Assembly: GCA_017619615.1 (NCBI GenBank)
Contig: JAFZRY010000012.1
Span: 1 to 56,318, forward strand
Direction of reading: 5' to 3'
DNA: 56,318 nt
Source of the DNA: Lachnospiraceae bacterium
Lineage (GTDB): Bacteria > Bacillota > Clostridia > Lachnospirales > Lachnospiraceae
Made by a program: the position numbers and the translations under genes. Shown piece by piece: positions 1-8,708 of this stretch. The notes beneath the pieces were generated by a model. That model was given only the letters and a program-made list of their open reading frames with translations, had not been told where the DNA came from and ran no database searches. The first letter of the stretch is position 1. Each line of letters opens with the position of its first letter.

Positions 1-35
1 GTTCATCCTGAGCCAGGATCAAACTCTCTTGTTGA
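1..35 (-). rRNA. rrs: 16S ribosomal RNA, 5' end only
   Basis: The reverse complement of the first bases contains the universal 16S 5' signature AGAGTTTGATCCTGGCTCAG followed by GATGAAC. The gene therefore runs on the minus strand and leaves the window at position 1. The exact 5' boundary near position 35 is estimated from the usual distance to this motif. Confidence 0.95.
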
Positions 36-219
36 AATTGATCCGTATCAGTCATCGCTGACTTGATCCGTTTTTACTTTGTTTGTTTTGGTCGCTTTCA
101 TGACCTCTGTAATTCCTCACGCATCTGTACGTAATGCGCCGCGGTTTTGACTCCGTCCCGGTGTGAGCCCGGTCAGATGTCCCGCTGTTTTAAAGGAATT
201 TTCAGGGTTGGAATGCATC

Positions 220-238
220 ATTTAATTGTCAAGGTGCC
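220..238 (-). other. rRNA leader processing/antitermination-like motif
   Basis: On the minus strand the leader contains ACCTTGACAATTAAAT, which resembles the CCTTGA(A/C)AA-type boxes that recur in 16S leaders and 16S-23S spacers of Firmicutes and pair during rRNA processing. It starts with TTGACA, but no good -10 follows at 17 bases, so I prefer a leader element to a second promoter. Confidence 0.4.
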
Positions 239-266
239 ACACGCCGATTTGAGCGGCGCATTGAAA

Positions 267-295
267 AATTTACCACAACGGCAGGGGGTTGTCAA
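267..295 (-). promoter_or_regulatory. rrn operon promoter
   Basis: Minus-strand TTGACA (290-295) and TAAATT (267-272) are separated by 17 bases, about 230 bases upstream of the 16S 5' end. This is the best sigma-A-type promoter in the gene-free stretch 36-414. The rest of that stretch is rRNA leader plus the terminator of the S1-domain gene. Confidence 0.6.
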
Positions 296-368
296 CAGTT
301 TTTTTGCATTTTTTGAAACTTTTTTTCTTCGGCAAAAAAGCTGCATTTCCGGCCGGGCGGAGATGTGA

Positions 369-394
369 AAAGGGGCGGCCGGAGCCGCCCCTTT
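369..394 (-). terminator. terminator of the S1-domain gene
   Basis: AAAGGGGCGGC and its complement GCCGCCCCTTT flank a 4-base loop just past the stop codon of the S1-domain gene. The T-run on the minus strand is short (TTTT, then CACATC), so it may act with partial efficiency before the rrn promoter region. Confidence 0.6.
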
Positions 395-414
395 CCTCTT
401 GGATCCGGGTGCTG

Positions 415-1335
415 TCAGTCGTCCAGTTTGATGCCACTTAACAGGTCGCCCAGAGAAGTGGAAGCCTTGCCGGTCTCCTTGTAGTTGAACACCTCTTCGC
501 GTTCTCTGCGTTCGCGGGGGCGTCTTTCGCGGTCGCCTTCGCGGGGCTCGCGCTCCGGACGGTCGCCGCGGGGGGCTCTTTCCTTGCGGGCAGGCGCTTC
601 TTCCAGCGCTTTCTTGCTTAAGGAGATCTTGCCGTCCTTCACACCGATGATCTTCACGGTGATCGGGTCGCCTTCCTTCAGCACGTCCGAAGGCTTCGCC
701 ACGCGTTCATGGCTGATCTGAGACACGTGCAGCAAGCCGGAAACGCCGTTGTTCAGCTTGATGAATGCGCCATAGTCCATCAGGGAATCTACGACACCTT
801 CCAGGACGGCGCCTTCCACGCATTCCGCCATGGCGGCGGCGCGGCTGGCTTTTTCCTTGCGGCGCAGGGCGTCACGGACGGACAGGACCAGCTTCTTGCC
901 GGCGCGTTCCGCGGTGATGACGACTGCTTCGGTCTCCAGGCCCTTTAAGGTCTCCAGGTCTTCCACGCGGGAAGCGGCGGCCTTGGAGGCGGGGATGAAG
1001 GCGCGGATGCCGTCGATAGTCGTGGTCACGCCGCCTTTGACGACGGCTTCGATCTTGACCGGGATGGCTTCCTTGCTGGCCAGCAGTTCCTCAAACCGGG
1101 CCCAGACCGGGTCGTCGGTAGGCGGTCCCTGCTTCAGGGATGCTTCCAGCTCGTCCTTGAGGTCGGCCATGGATTCCGTGGCTTCCTCTTTGACGGCTTC
1201 TGCCTTTTCGCTCAGTTCGGTTACCGCCTGGGCCACGACAGTTTCTGCAGCCTCGGCTACCGGCTCGGCTGCTTCCTTCGCCGCTTCCTGGACTTCGGCG
1301 ATGATCTCTTCTTTGACTTCTGTTACTTGATTCAT
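415..1335 (-). CDS. S1 RNA-binding domain protein (ribosomal protein S1-like)
   Basis: 306-residue protein that probably binds single-stranded RNA through S1 (OB-fold) domains. The N-terminal ~80 residues are an acidic Ala/Glu-rich coiled-coil-like tail. A degenerate S1-like segment follows (AVVKGGVTTTIDGIRAFIPA), then a canonical S1 domain (VLEGVVDSLMDYGAFIKLNN...GLLHVSQIS). Next comes a basic Arg/Glu-rich disordered region, and the protein ends in SLGDLLSGIKLDD. Clostridial S1-like proteins often have two to four S1 domains instead of the six of E. coli S1. The start was set at 1335 because AGGGAGGG lies 4 bases upstream; the in-frame ATG at 1386 would lie at or upstream of the inferred transcription start. 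The gene is monocistronic. I cannot tell a translating-ribosome S1 from a regulatory homologue. Confidence 0.85.
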   Translation of the reverse strand: MNQVTEVKEEIIAEVQEAAKEAAEPVAEAAETVVAQAVTELSEKAEAVKEEATESMADLKDELEASLKQGPPTDDPVWARFEELLASKEAIPVKIEAVVKGGVTTTIDGIRAFIPASKAAASRVEDLETLKGLETEAVVITAERAGKKLVLSVRDALRRKEKASRAAAMAECVEGAVLEGVVDSLMDYGAFIKLNNGVSGLLHVSQISHERVAKPSDVLKEGDPITVKIIGVKDGKISLSKKALEEAPARKERAPRGDRPEREPREGDRERRPRERREREEVFNYKETGKASTSLGDLLSGIKLDD

Positions 1336-1386
1336 AAATCCCTCCCTGAGAACTATAAAAAGGCTTTCGCCCCGTTTTTCTGGCAT

Positions 1387-1415
1387 AGTTTAGCACTTTT
1401 TTCGCGTGCTGGCAA
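1387..1415 (-). promoter_or_regulatory. promoter of the S1-domain gene
   Basis: Minus-strand TTGCCA (1410-1415), 17-base spacer, TAAACT (1387-1392). The implied transcript begins near 1380, which supports translation starting at 1335. Confidence 0.55.
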
Positions 1416-1456
1416 GCAGAATTTGTATTTTTAGCGATTTTTCCGGCGGCGGGCCG

Positions 1457-2200
1457 TCACCGGGACGCCTCCACCAGTTCGCGCGTGTACGGATGGACGG
1501 GCGCGTCGAAGATCTGGTCGATGGGGCCTTCCTCCACCACGACGCCCTTGCGCATGACGATCACGCGGTCGCAGAGCTGGTACACGACGTTCATATCGTG
1601 CGAGATGAAGAGGTAGCTCAGGCCGTATTCCTCCTTCATCCGCGCCATGAGTTCCAGGATCTGGGCCTGGATGGTGACGTCCAGGGCCGAGACCGGCTCG
1701 TCCGCCACGATGAAGCGGGGCTCCATGATCAGGGCCGCCGCGATGGAGATGCGCTGGCGCTGGCCGCCGGAAAGCTGGGACGGCCGGCGGGTCAGATAAC
1801 TCTCGTCCAGGCCCACTTTTTCCAGCATTTCGGCGATGCGGGCCCGGCGCTCCGCCGGTTCGTTCTTCCCGAGCGCGCGCAGCGGCTCGCCCAGGATCCA
1901 TTCCACGGTGCGGGCCGGATTCAGGGCCGTGTAGGGGTCCTGGAAGATGACCTGCGGGCGTTCGGAGTAGTGGGTGATCTTCCCATCATATTTGGGAAGG
2001 AAGCCCAGGATGGCACGGGCGAGGGTGGTCTTGCCGGAGCCGCTTTCGCCTACGAGGCCCAATGCCTCGCCTTCGTACAGGTCGAAGCTCACGTCGTGCA
2101 GGACGTGCTGGATCTTCACCTGCCCCATCGGGGATTTGCGGGTGTAGGAGGTGGAAACGTTCCGGACTTCCAGGATCTTGTTGTTGGATTCAGGCGCCAT
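1457..2200 (-). CDS. oligopeptide/dipeptide ABC transporter ATPase (OppF/DppF type)
   Basis: 247-residue cytoplasmic ATPase that energises peptide uptake together with the two upstream permeases. It shows Walker [11 protein letters not shown]-loop [12 protein letters not shown], signature [15 protein letters not shown], Walker [13 protein letters not shown] and switch histidine ISHDM. It is shorter than classical OppF (~320 aa): the C-terminal Cys-rich oligo_HPY segment is missing, and it ends soon after the [11 protein letters not shown] motif. The start is 3 bases after the stop of the permease gene, so it is the last gene of the binding protein-permease-permease-ATPase operon. Nickel or dipeptide specificity cannot be distinguished from sequence alone. 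Confidence 0.93.
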   Translation of the reverse strand: MAPESNNKILEVRNVSTSYTRKSPMGQVKIQHVLHDVSFDLYEGEALGLVGESGSGKTTLARAILGFLPKYDGKITHYSERPQVIFQDPYTALNPARTVEWILGEPLRALGKNEPAERRARIAEMLEKVGLDESYLTRRPSQLSGGQRQRISIAAALIMEPRFIVADEPVSALDVTIQAQILELMARMKEEYGLSYLFISHDMNVVYQLCDRVIVMRKGVVVEEGPIDQIFDAPVHPYTRELVEASR

Positions 2201-2203
2201 GGC

Positions 2204-3019
2204 TTAGTCCTCCCGCCGCAGGCCTTCGCCCAGAAGGGAGAAGCCCAGGATGAGCAGCACGATGGTCAGGCCCACGAAGATCGCGTACCAGGGCAGGCCG
2301 CGCAAAATGTAGTTCTGGGAATCGGACAGCATCCGGCCGAGCGAGACTTCCGACGCGGAGACGCCCACGCCCAGGAAGCTCATACTGGCCTCCGCCAGCA
2401 CCGCGTTGTTGAAGCCGATGGAGACGGCGGGCAGCAGGACCGGCATGATGTTGGGCAGGATGTGCTTGAGCAGGATGCGCGGCGTGCTGATGCCCTGCAG
2501 CTTGGCCAGGGAAATATAGTTGAGTTTCTTGATGCGGGCGTATTCGGTGCGGACGATGCGGGCGAAACTGGGGATGAAGACCAGCGCCAGCACGCCGATG
2601 ACGTTCAGGCGGCCGGGACCCAGCACAGCCAGAATAATGAGGGCCAGCAGGACGCTGGGGAAGGCGGTCAGGGCGTCACAGATGCGCATCAGCACCTCGT
2701 CCACCACGCCGCCGAAATAGCCGGTCAGCGCGCCGACCAGCGTGCCCAGGCCGGCCCCGAGCAGCACCACGAAGAAGGCGATGACCAGCGTGGCGCCGGC
2801 GCCTTCCAGCACGCGGGAGAAAATGTCGCGGCCGAAGTAGTCCGTGCCCATCAGGTGGGCCAGGGACGGCCCCTGCGCCTTCGCGGCCGCGTCCATGGCG
2901 GCGGGGTCATAGGGCGTCCAGATCTGGCCGATCAGGACGAGCAGCACCATGAAGGCGGTGATGAAAAAGCCCGCCTTGAAGAACCAGTTGTCATGCTTGG
3001 CAAAGAGTTTTCTGATCAT
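2204..3019 (-). CDS. peptide ABC transporter permease (OppC/DppC type)
   Basis: 271-residue inner-membrane permease. It has an N-terminal transmembrane segment (FFITAFMVLLVLIGQIW), then a short loop with the family motif HLMGTDYFGRDIFSRVLEGA. The BPD_transp_1 core follows with about five further helices, and the EAA-type cytoplasmic loop is EYARIKKLNYISLAKLQGIS. The C-terminus carries EASMSFLGVGV, typical of OppC/DppC. It lies between the OppB-like permease (12-base gap) and the OppF-like ATPase (3-base gap), so the three are cotranscribed. Confidence 0.94.
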   Translation of the reverse strand: MIRKLFAKHDNWFFKAGFFITAFMVLLVLIGQIWTPYDPAAMDAAAKAQGPSLAHLMGTDYFGRDIFSRVLEGAGATLVIAFFVVLLGAGLGTLVGALTGYFGGVVDEVLMRICDALTAFPSVLLALIILAVLGPGRLNVIGVLALVFIPSFARIVRTEYARIKKLNYISLAKLQGISTPRILLKHILPNIMPVLLPAVSIGFNNAVLAEASMSFLGVGVSASEVSLGRMLSDSQNYILRGLPWYAIFVGLTIVLLILGFSLLGEGLRRED

Positions 3020-3031
3020 CCCGCGGCCCCC

Positions 3032-3967
3032 CTACGCTCTCCGGCGGGGGTCCAGCATCTCGCCCACGACTTCGCCGAGGAAGTGCACGAGCATGACCCA
3101 GACCGCCAGGATCATCACGATGGCTTCCACCACCGGGATGTCGCGGTTGCTGATGGACACCATGAGCAGGCGGCCGATGCCCGGGATCGAAAAGATCTGT
3201 TCGATCACGATGCAGCCCGCCAGCATTTCCGCCATGGTGGAGGCCATGAAGCTGATGACCGGCAGCAGGGCGTTCTTGAAGGCGTGGGCCTTCAGGGCGG
3301 ACTGCCGGTTGTGGCCCCGGCTGTAGGCCGTGCGCACGTAATCCTGCTGCATCTCGCCCAGGATGGAGGAGCGCAGCATTTTGGCCGTCATGGCGGTGCG
3401 GGGCACGGCGATGGACAGGGCGGGGAAGATCATGTAGAGCAGGAACGCGCCGGGGGATTCCTCGAAGGGGACGAAGCTCCCGGGCGTGAACAGGCGCAGG
3501 ACCACGCCGAACAGGACCATCAGCAGGATGGCCACGAAAAAGGCCGGCACCGCCATCACGATCTGGTTGACCACGGTCAGCAGGCGGTCCGCCCAGCTGC
3601 CTTCGCGGCGGGCGCCGTACACGCCCAGCGGCACGGAGAACAGCAGGGTCAGGGCGAAGCCCATCAGGGTCAGGAAGACCGTGACGCCCAGCTTATCGCC
3701 GATCATGCCGCTCACGGGGATGCGGTAGATGTAGGAGTCTCCCAGGTCGCCGGAAATAAAGCCCGTGAGCCAGCGCAGGTAGCGCACCAGCAGGGGCTTG
3801 TTCAGGCCCAGGCTTTCCCGGAGCGCCGCGACGTCCTCCGGGGAGGCGTTGGTGCCCAGGATCTGGTTCACCGGGTCGCCCACCATTTCGAACGCCGCGT
3901 AGGCGACGAAGGAAAGGATGAGGAGGGTGAGGAGGAGGGTGCCCAGTTTTTTGAGGACAAAGTTCAT
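3032..3967 (-). CDS. peptide ABC transporter permease (OppB/DppB type)
   Basis: 311-residue membrane permease. It begins with a hydrophobic helix (LLLTLLILSFVAYAAFEM), followed by the OppB N-terminal region with GDPVNQILG and LRESLGLNKPLLVRYLRWL. The BPD_transp_1 core contains the coupling loop MLRSSILGEMQQDYVRTAYS and ends FLGEVVGEMLDPRRR. All are normal for the family and the length is typical. A 119-base GC-rich gap separates it from the binding-protein gene upstream. That gap contains repeated GGCGG/CCGCC tracts that could fold, a common arrangement that lowers permease expression relative to the binding protein. Confidence 0.94.
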   Translation of the reverse strand: MNFVLKKLGTLLLTLLILSFVAYAAFEMVGDPVNQILGTNASPEDVAALRESLGLNKPLLVRYLRWLTGFISGDLGDSYIYRIPVSGMIGDKLGVTVFLTLMGFALTLLFSVPLGVYGARREGSWADRLLTVVNQIVMAVPAFFVAILLMVLFGVVLRLFTPGSFVPFEESPGAFLLYMIFPALSIAVPRTAMTAKMLRSSILGEMQQDYVRTAYSRGHNRQSALKAHAFKNALLPVISFMASTMAEMLAGCIVIEQIFSIPGIGRLLMVSISNRDIPVVEAIVMILAVWVMLVHFLGEVVGEMLDPRRRA

Positions 3968-4086
3968 GCGGTCAAAGGGTCCTTTTCAGGCGGCGGACAG
4001 GCCGCGCCGGCGGGGCGGGTCTATCGGGCGGCCGGCGGCTGCCCGTATGGTTTATTTCCCGGGGAGCCGATGGCCCCCTGCATTCA

Positions 4087-5625
4087 TCAGTACGTTACCT
4101 TGCTCAGGTCCATCACGTAGATGGGGTAGAATTCGTAGCCCTTCAGCGTGGAGCGGATCGCGACGAAGTCCGCCAGGTCCTGCAGATAGACGTTCACGGC
4201 GTCGTCGGACAGGCATTTGGCCGCAGCCTTGTACAGTTCGGTGCGGCGGGCGTCGTCCGTGATGGAGGCGGCTTCCTGCATAAAAGCGTCGAACTGGACG
4301 CTCTTGTAGGAGCACATATTCTTGGAGGAAGTGGATTCGTAACGGCCGAGGAGGGCGGCGGCGGTCAGGGTGGAGGCGTCGAAGCCGCAGACGGTGGCCT
4401 GGAACTTATGGCCCTGGTAGACGTCGGTCAGCCAGGTGTTCCATTCGACCTCCTGCACGGTGGCGCGGATCCCGACGGCCTTGAGCTGCTCCGCGAGCAC
4501 CATGGCGGTGTCCACGTGGGGCGTGTAGTTGCCGGGGACGGTGATGGTCAGGTCGAAGCCGTTCGCATAGCCGGCGGCCGCCAGCAGTTCTTTCGCCTTG
4601 GCTTCGTCGTGCGGGTAGGCGTTTACCAGGCTTTCATCGAAATATTTCTGGAAAGAGGGATAAATGGAGGAGCCCAGTTTATGGCCGTGGCCTTCCGCGG
4701 TGAGCGTCAGCATGGCGTCCACGTCGACGGCGTAGCACAGGGCGCGGCGCACGCGGATGTCGTTCAGGGGCGTCACTTCATGGTTCAGGTACAGGGCCTG
4801 CACCAGGTTCATGCTGCCTTCCAGGACCTGATAGTCTTTGGAGAGTCCCCCTACCTGGCTGATGCTCAGGTGGGCGACCAGGTCCAGCGCGCCGGCGTCC
4901 AGCGCGGTGACCAGGGCGGTCGCGTTTTCAAAGATCTTGAAGGTGACCTTGCTCAGGCCGGCCTTGTCTCCCCAGTAATCGTCAAAGCGGGAAAGCACGA
5001 TGTTGTCCTGCACGGTGCGGCTCTCGAATTTGAAAGGACCGGTGCCCACGGGCTGGGTATCCTGGTCCGTGTAGGCGGCGGGGGAGATGTAGACGGAGCC
5101 CACGTAGGCGATGAAATCGCTGTTGGGCTGGGCCAGGGTCATCACGACCTTGCCGCCGTCCTCTTTGATCCCGGTGACGTTCTCCAGGATCTTCTTGATG
5201 GAGCTGTCCACGGAGGAAGACGCGCAGGTGTTGTAGGAATAGATCACGTCCTGGGCCGTCATGACGGCGCCGTTGTGGAATTTGACACCTTCCCGCAGGG
5301 TGAAGGTGTAGGTCAGGCCGTCGTCGGAGACGGTGTAGCCGGTGGCCAGCGCGGGCTTGAAATCGCCGGTCCGGTCCGCTTTGTACAGGCCTTCGAAGAC
5401 GTTGAACATAACTTCCCGGGTGCCGGCCGTCGAAAGCTGGTAGGGGCCGAGGGAGCTGCTCAGATCCTGGGCGATCCCCACGTAGATCTCATTGGCTTCC
5501 TTCCGGGCGTCGGCGCCGGTGGAAGGCTTGGTCGCGGAGGTGGGCTTGTTGCCGCCTTCGCCGCAGGCGGTGAGGGTCAGCAGCAGCACGGCTGCCAGCA
5601 GCAGGGCCGGGATTCTTTTCTTCAT
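4087..5625 (-). CDS. peptide ABC transporter substrate-binding lipoprotein (SBP_bac_5, OppA/DppA type)
   Basis: 512-residue extracellular lipoprotein that delivers peptides (or nickel chelates) to the permease pair. The signal peptide is MKKRIPALLLAAVLLLTLTAC with the lipobox LTAC|G. A Thr/Ser linker follows, then the SBP_bac_5 fold with YTFTLREGVKFHNGAVMTAQDV, the classic family signature. The start at 5625 lies 7 bases after AAGGAG; the adjacent ATG at 5628 is also possible. Upstream in-frame Met codons would place the signal peptide internally and lie beyond the promoter. It is the first gene of the operon, with its own promoter at 5669-5697. Confidence 0.93.
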   Translation of the reverse strand: MKKRIPALLLAAVLLLTLTACGEGGNKPTSATKPSTGADARKEANEIYVGIAQDLSSSLGPYQLSTAGTREVMFNVFEGLYKADRTGDFKPALATGYTVSDDGLTYTFTLREGVKFHNGAVMTAQDVIYSYNTCASSSVDSSIKKILENVTGIKEDGGKVVMTLAQPNSDFIAYVGSVYISPAAYTDQDTQPVGTGPFKFESRTVQDNIVLSRFDDYWGDKAGLSKVTFKIFENATALVTALDAGALDLVAHLSISQVGGLSKDYQVLEGSMNLVQALYLNHEVTPLNDIRVRRALCYAVDVDAMLTLTAEGHGHKLGSSIYPSFQKYFDESLVNAYPHDEAKAKELLAAAGYANGFDLTITVPGNYTPHVDTAMVLAEQLKAVGIRATVQEVEWNTWLTDVYQGHKFQATVCGFDASTLTAAALLGRYESTSSKNMCSYKSVQFDAFMQEAASITDDARRTELYKAAAKCLSDDAVNVYLQDLADFVAIRSTLKGYEFYPIYVMDLSKVTY

Positions 5626-5668
5626 CATCTTTCTCCTTTTCAGACGCCGCTCGTGCGGCATTGTCCGT

Positions 5669-5697
5669 ACTATAAGATATTTCGGGGCGGATTGCAA
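5669..5697 (-). promoter_or_regulatory. promoter of the peptide-importer operon
   Basis: Minus-strand TTGCAA (5692-5697), 17-base spacer, TATAGT (5669-5674), about 45 bases before the binding-protein start codon. Upstream, between 5711 and 5755, GTCACTT(GGAC/CG) occurs three times in loose tandem; its role is unknown. Confidence 0.6.
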
Positions 5698-5752
5698 GGG
5701 ATATCGGGGGTCACTTGGACGGGTCGTCACTTGGACAGGGCCGTACAGGCCG

Positions 5753-6388
5753 TCACTTCGCGAAGTCGCACAGGATGCGGGGATCCAGCAGGTCTTCAAA
5801 GAATTCCGCGTCCCGGCGCTGGCCGACGATGTCGCCGTAATGGGTGGGGACGGCCACGCCCGGGCGGATGGCGTTCGCCAGCGCCGCGGCTTCCTCCGCC
5901 GTCATCGTGTAGGTGCCGCCGACGGGCAGCAGCGCGACGTGGCAGCGGACGCGGCGCACGTCTTCGTTATCGTCCGTGTCGCCGGCAATGTAGTAGCGGC
6001 GGCCGAGCATTTCGATCACGTAGCCCAGCCAGGCCCTCTCCTGCGGGTGGAACTTCTTGTTCACGTTGTAGGCCGGGACGGCTTCGATGACGATCCCCTG
6101 CCAGGTCAGGTGCTCGCCGGGGCTCATCAGCAGCAGGCGCTCCTCCGGCAGGCCGGCTTCCAGGGCCTTATCCCGGCAGGTCTCGGGCAGGACGTACCAG
6201 GTGTCCGGGCCGGCCGCGCGGGCGATGTCTTCGGGCGAGAGGTGGTCGTAGTGGTCGTGCGTGACGCAGATGAGGTCCGCGTCGTGCGGCGCTCCGGTCA
6301 GGTGGAAGGGGTCGACGTAAACGGTCTTCGGGCCCTGAATGCGGACGGCGCTGTGGGCCGGGACGGTCACTTCGGGTACGATGCGCAT
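5753..6388 (-). CDS. metallo-beta-lactamase-fold hydrolase (UPF0173/YtkL-like)
   Basis: 211-residue cytoplasmic hydrolase of the lactonase-like MBL group. The metal-binding motif is THDHYDHLSPED; further ligands are expected in YYIAGDTDDNEDV and in PTHYGDIVG. No signal peptide. The start at 6388 follows AAAGGAGACCACC; the longer in-frame start at 6427 lacks such a site. It sits between a peptide-transport ATPase gene and the binding-protein gene, about 90 bases from the former, so it may be read from the upstream surface operon. Substrate is unknown. Confidence 0.82.
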   Translation of the reverse strand: MRIVPEVTVPAHSAVRIQGPKTVYVDPFHLTGAPHDADLICVTHDHYDHLSPEDIARAAGPDTWYVLPETCRDKALEAGLPEERLLLMSPGEHLTWQGIVIEAVPAYNVNKKFHPQERAWLGYVIEMLGRRYYIAGDTDDNEDVRRVRCHVALLPVGGTYTMTAEEAAALANAIRPGVAVPTHYGDIVGQRRDAEFFEDLLDPRILCDFAK

Positions 6389-6476
6389 GGTGGTCTCCTT
6401 TCGGGGGCGGGCGGCGCTGCGGGTCATCGGACGGGCGGGCGGCCGCGGTCATAAGAATGCGGCGCGGCCCTGCGGG

Positions 6477-7289
6477 TCAGGTGCGGGTCTTCAGCTGGGT
6501 CAGGTGGCGGTCCCGCGCGGGGATCGAGGCGATAAGCTTCTGCGTGTACGGATCCTTCGGATGCAGGAAAACGTCCTCCACGCTCCCCTCTTCCACGATC
6601 TTCCCCCAGTGCATGACCAGCACGCGCTCGCTCAGCTTGCGGATGACGCTCATGTTGTGGGAGATGAAGAGGATGGAGGTCCCTTTGGTCTTGTTGATCT
6701 TCTTGAGCAGGTCCAGGATCTGGCCCTGGATCGTCACGTCCAGGGCGGTGGTGGGCTCGTCCGCGAGCAGCAGCTTGGGCGAATGGATCACCGCGGCGGC
6801 GATCATGGCGCGCTGCAGCATGCCGCCGGACAGCTCGTGGGGGTATTTTTCGTATACGATCTCCGGTTCGTCCAGTTCCGCGTCCGCGAGCGCCGTGAGG
6901 GCGGCGGAGCGCCGGGCGCCGGGCGACATTTCCGGATGATGGACCAGCAGGCTCTCCTCGACCTGGCGGCCGATGGTCATGATGGGGTCGAAGGCGCTCA
7001 TGGGCTCCTGGAAGATCACGCCGATGGTGTCGCCCTGCATCTGCCGCATGGCTTCGCGGTCCATGCTGAGCAGTTCCACGCCGTCCAGCCAGATCTCGCC
7101 GGTGTATTCGCTCTTGCGGCGGGGCAGCAGGCCGCTGATGGCCATCGCGGTCACGGATTTGCCGGAGCCGCTTTCGCCGACCAGGCCTACGATCTCGCCG
7201 TCGCCCACGGTAAAACTGGCGCCGTCGACGGCAAAGCGGTCGGGGGCGGCGTTCAGGAAGTGGACGCGGAGGTTTTTGACTTCGAGCAT
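6477..7289 (-). CDS. oligopeptide/dipeptide ABC transporter ATPase (OppD/DppD type)
   Basis: 270-residue ATPase, the probable partner of the OppF-like ATPase at 1457-2200. Walker A is GESGSGKSVTAMAI, Q-loop FQEPMSAFDPIM, signature ELSGGMLQRAMIAAA, Walker B LLLADEPTTALDVT and switch ISHNM. The SGGMLQR variant and the DPIMTIGRQVEE region are characteristic of OppD/DppD. It lacks the longer C-terminal extension of typical ~330-residue members. It starts only 6 bases after the DHHW-type gene, so it appears cotranscribed with the surface operon instead of with the other transporter genes. Confidence 0.92.
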   Translation of the reverse strand: MLEVKNLRVHFLNAAPDRFAVDGASFTVGDGEIVGLVGESGSGKSVTAMAISGLLPRRKSEYTGEIWLDGVELLSMDREAMRQMQGDTIGVIFQEPMSAFDPIMTIGRQVEESLLVHHPEMSPGARRSAALTALADAELDEPEIVYEKYPHELSGGMLQRAMIAAAVIHSPKLLLADEPTTALDVTIQGQILDLLKKINKTKGTSILFISHNMSVIRKLSERVLVMHWGKIVEEGSVEDVFLHPKDPYTQKLIASIPARDRHLTQLKTRT

Positions 7290-7295
7290 AATGGT

Positions 7296-8699
7296 TTATT
7301 CTCCCAGCGGGCAGAGGTAACGTTCGCCGCCGCTCTCCACGCAGAGGGTAAGGGCGGGGCTGTCTGCCAGCAGTTCTTTCGGCAGGTACAGGGACCAGCC
7401 GTTATCTTCGGTTTCGGCGGCACCGAGGAGTTCTTTTTCGTAGATGGGGAAGGCTTCATAGGCCTGCGGGGAGGCGGTGTCGCCCAGCAGCAGGTATACG
7501 CGGTAGGTGTCGCCCAGCAGGGTCTCATCCACGGTGCCGTACAGGTGCGTGTAAAGGCCGGCGTCTTCCCGGACCAGGGTGGCGCGGGCAGCGGAGACGG
7601 GGCGGGCCTCGCCTTCCAGTTCCGTCTGCGGCGCGGGCATCTGCGGCGCGCGGAAGACGTAGCTGCCCAGGCTGCGCTCCGTGACCTGCAGGACGGTCAG
7701 GTCCGCCTGCTGGCGGCCGATCAGGTCCGCCTGGTAAGGAAGGGCGCGCGCGAACAGGGCTTTATCGAAATTTTCGGCCAGGTAGGCCTGCATCGTATTC
7801 GCGAAGGAATCCCGGTACATCACCAAGCTGCCGTTGCCGCCGGAGTGGTAAGTTTCCAGCGTCAGGCTGTCCACCGCGGTGTTGCGGGAACTGTAGCCGT
7901 AGGTGAAGATATAGTTCGGGTAAGCCTGGACGTCAGGCTCCGCGCCTTCGCCGTAAAGGTAGACGGCCAGGTCGGCCGGCCAGTTGCGCTCTTCGGTGAA
8001 GGTCAGGCCGGCGAAATAGTTGAAGGGGAGGCCGGAGGCGGACAGGATGGTGCGGTAGCCGATCAGGGCGCCTTCGTAAGTCCAGTGGCTGTCCTGCTTC
8101 TGGTACAGTTGTTTGTCCACTGCGTCGAGCGCGGGCTTGACGTCCACGTAATTGACGCCTTCCGCATCCAGCGCCTTCAGGAACAGTTCGCGGCTGCCCT
8201 CGGTGTCGCGCGGGACGTAGTAGTAGGGCATGTATTCGCCGTAGACCGAGTTCTTGTTGGGCAGGAAGGCCAGCAGGAAGCGGCTGCCCTGGGATCCGGC
8301 GTAGGCCTGGAACATCGCGGTGGTGTGCGCGGCGTTGGCGGCGTTGCGTTCGGTGATGGTGGGGACGTGCAGGTAGTCGTCCACGCTCTCATAATAGAAG
8401 AGCCAGCCGTCTTTGCCCACGACGATGTCGTCCGTTGCGCCCTGGCTGAAGAGGCCGGTGCGCAGGCGGCTGTTCGCGGTGACCATCAGGTTGCGGAAGC
8501 CGATGTGCTCCTGGATCCAGGTGTTCATCTCCACGGAGAAGCGCTGGTTGAAGGAGCCGTCCTCCTGAATGATGGCGGGGAGCTCGCTCAGTTCGCGTTT
8601 TTCCGTATTGACCGCGTTCCGGAAGAGCGGCATGGTGGCCGCGGGCACCGCCATCAGCAGGACCGCGAGGATGATGAAAATGATGTGCAGTTTCTTCAT
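7296..8699 (-). CDS. DHHW/AlgX-AlgJ-like SGNH protein, MBOAT partner
   Basis: 467-residue exported protein with an N-terminal signal anchor (LHIIFIILAVLLMAVPAA). The AlgX/AlgJ-like SGNH fold is indicated by the opening RELSELPAI and GFRNLMVTANSRLR, by KDGWLFYYES, by the D-x-H motif in QKQDSHWTYEGA, and by a candidate nucleophile serine in MYRDSFAN. Such proteins finish O-acyl transfer onto secreted polysaccharide after an MBOAT protein has moved the acyl group across the membrane. The MBOAT gene ends 9 bases upstream, which supports this pairing. Which glycan is acylated is not shown. Confidence 0.85.
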   Translation of the reverse strand: MKKLHIIFIILAVLLMAVPAATMPLFRNAVNTEKRELSELPAIIQEDGSFNQRFSVEMNTWIQEHIGFRNLMVTANSRLRTGLFSQGATDDIVVGKDGWLFYYESVDDYLHVPTITERNAANAAHTTAMFQAYAGSQGSRFLLAFLPNKNSVYGEYMPYYYVPRDTEGSRELFLKALDAEGVNYVDVKPALDAVDKQLYQKQDSHWTYEGALIGYRTILSASGLPFNYFAGLTFTEERNWPADLAVYLYGEGAEPDVQAYPNYIFTYGYSSRNTAVDSLTLETYHSGGNGSLVMYRDSFANTMQAYLAENFDKALFARALPYQADLIGRQQADLTVLQVTERSLGSYVFRAPQMPAPQTELEGEARPVSAARATLVREDAGLYTHLYGTVDETLLGDTYRVYLLLGDTASPQAYEAFPIYEKELLGAAETEDNGWSLYLPKELLADSPALTLCVESGGERYLCPLGE

Positions 8700-8708
8700 G
8701 CGGCCCTC

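Noticed and set aside
220-238. Second rrn promoter starting at TTGACAATTAAAT
   Set aside because: No acceptable -10 at the right distance; the sequence fits a known type of rRNA leader/spacer element better.
1406-4120. Long open frame (about 900 codons) on the plus strand opposite the peptide-importer genes
   Set aside because: Antisense shadow of GC-rich genes: it is His/Gln/Asp-rich with no domain, has no SD, and the minus-strand frames are clear ABC transporter genes. The same applies to 6339-10997, 28159-29535, 32839-35757 and 35865-38999.
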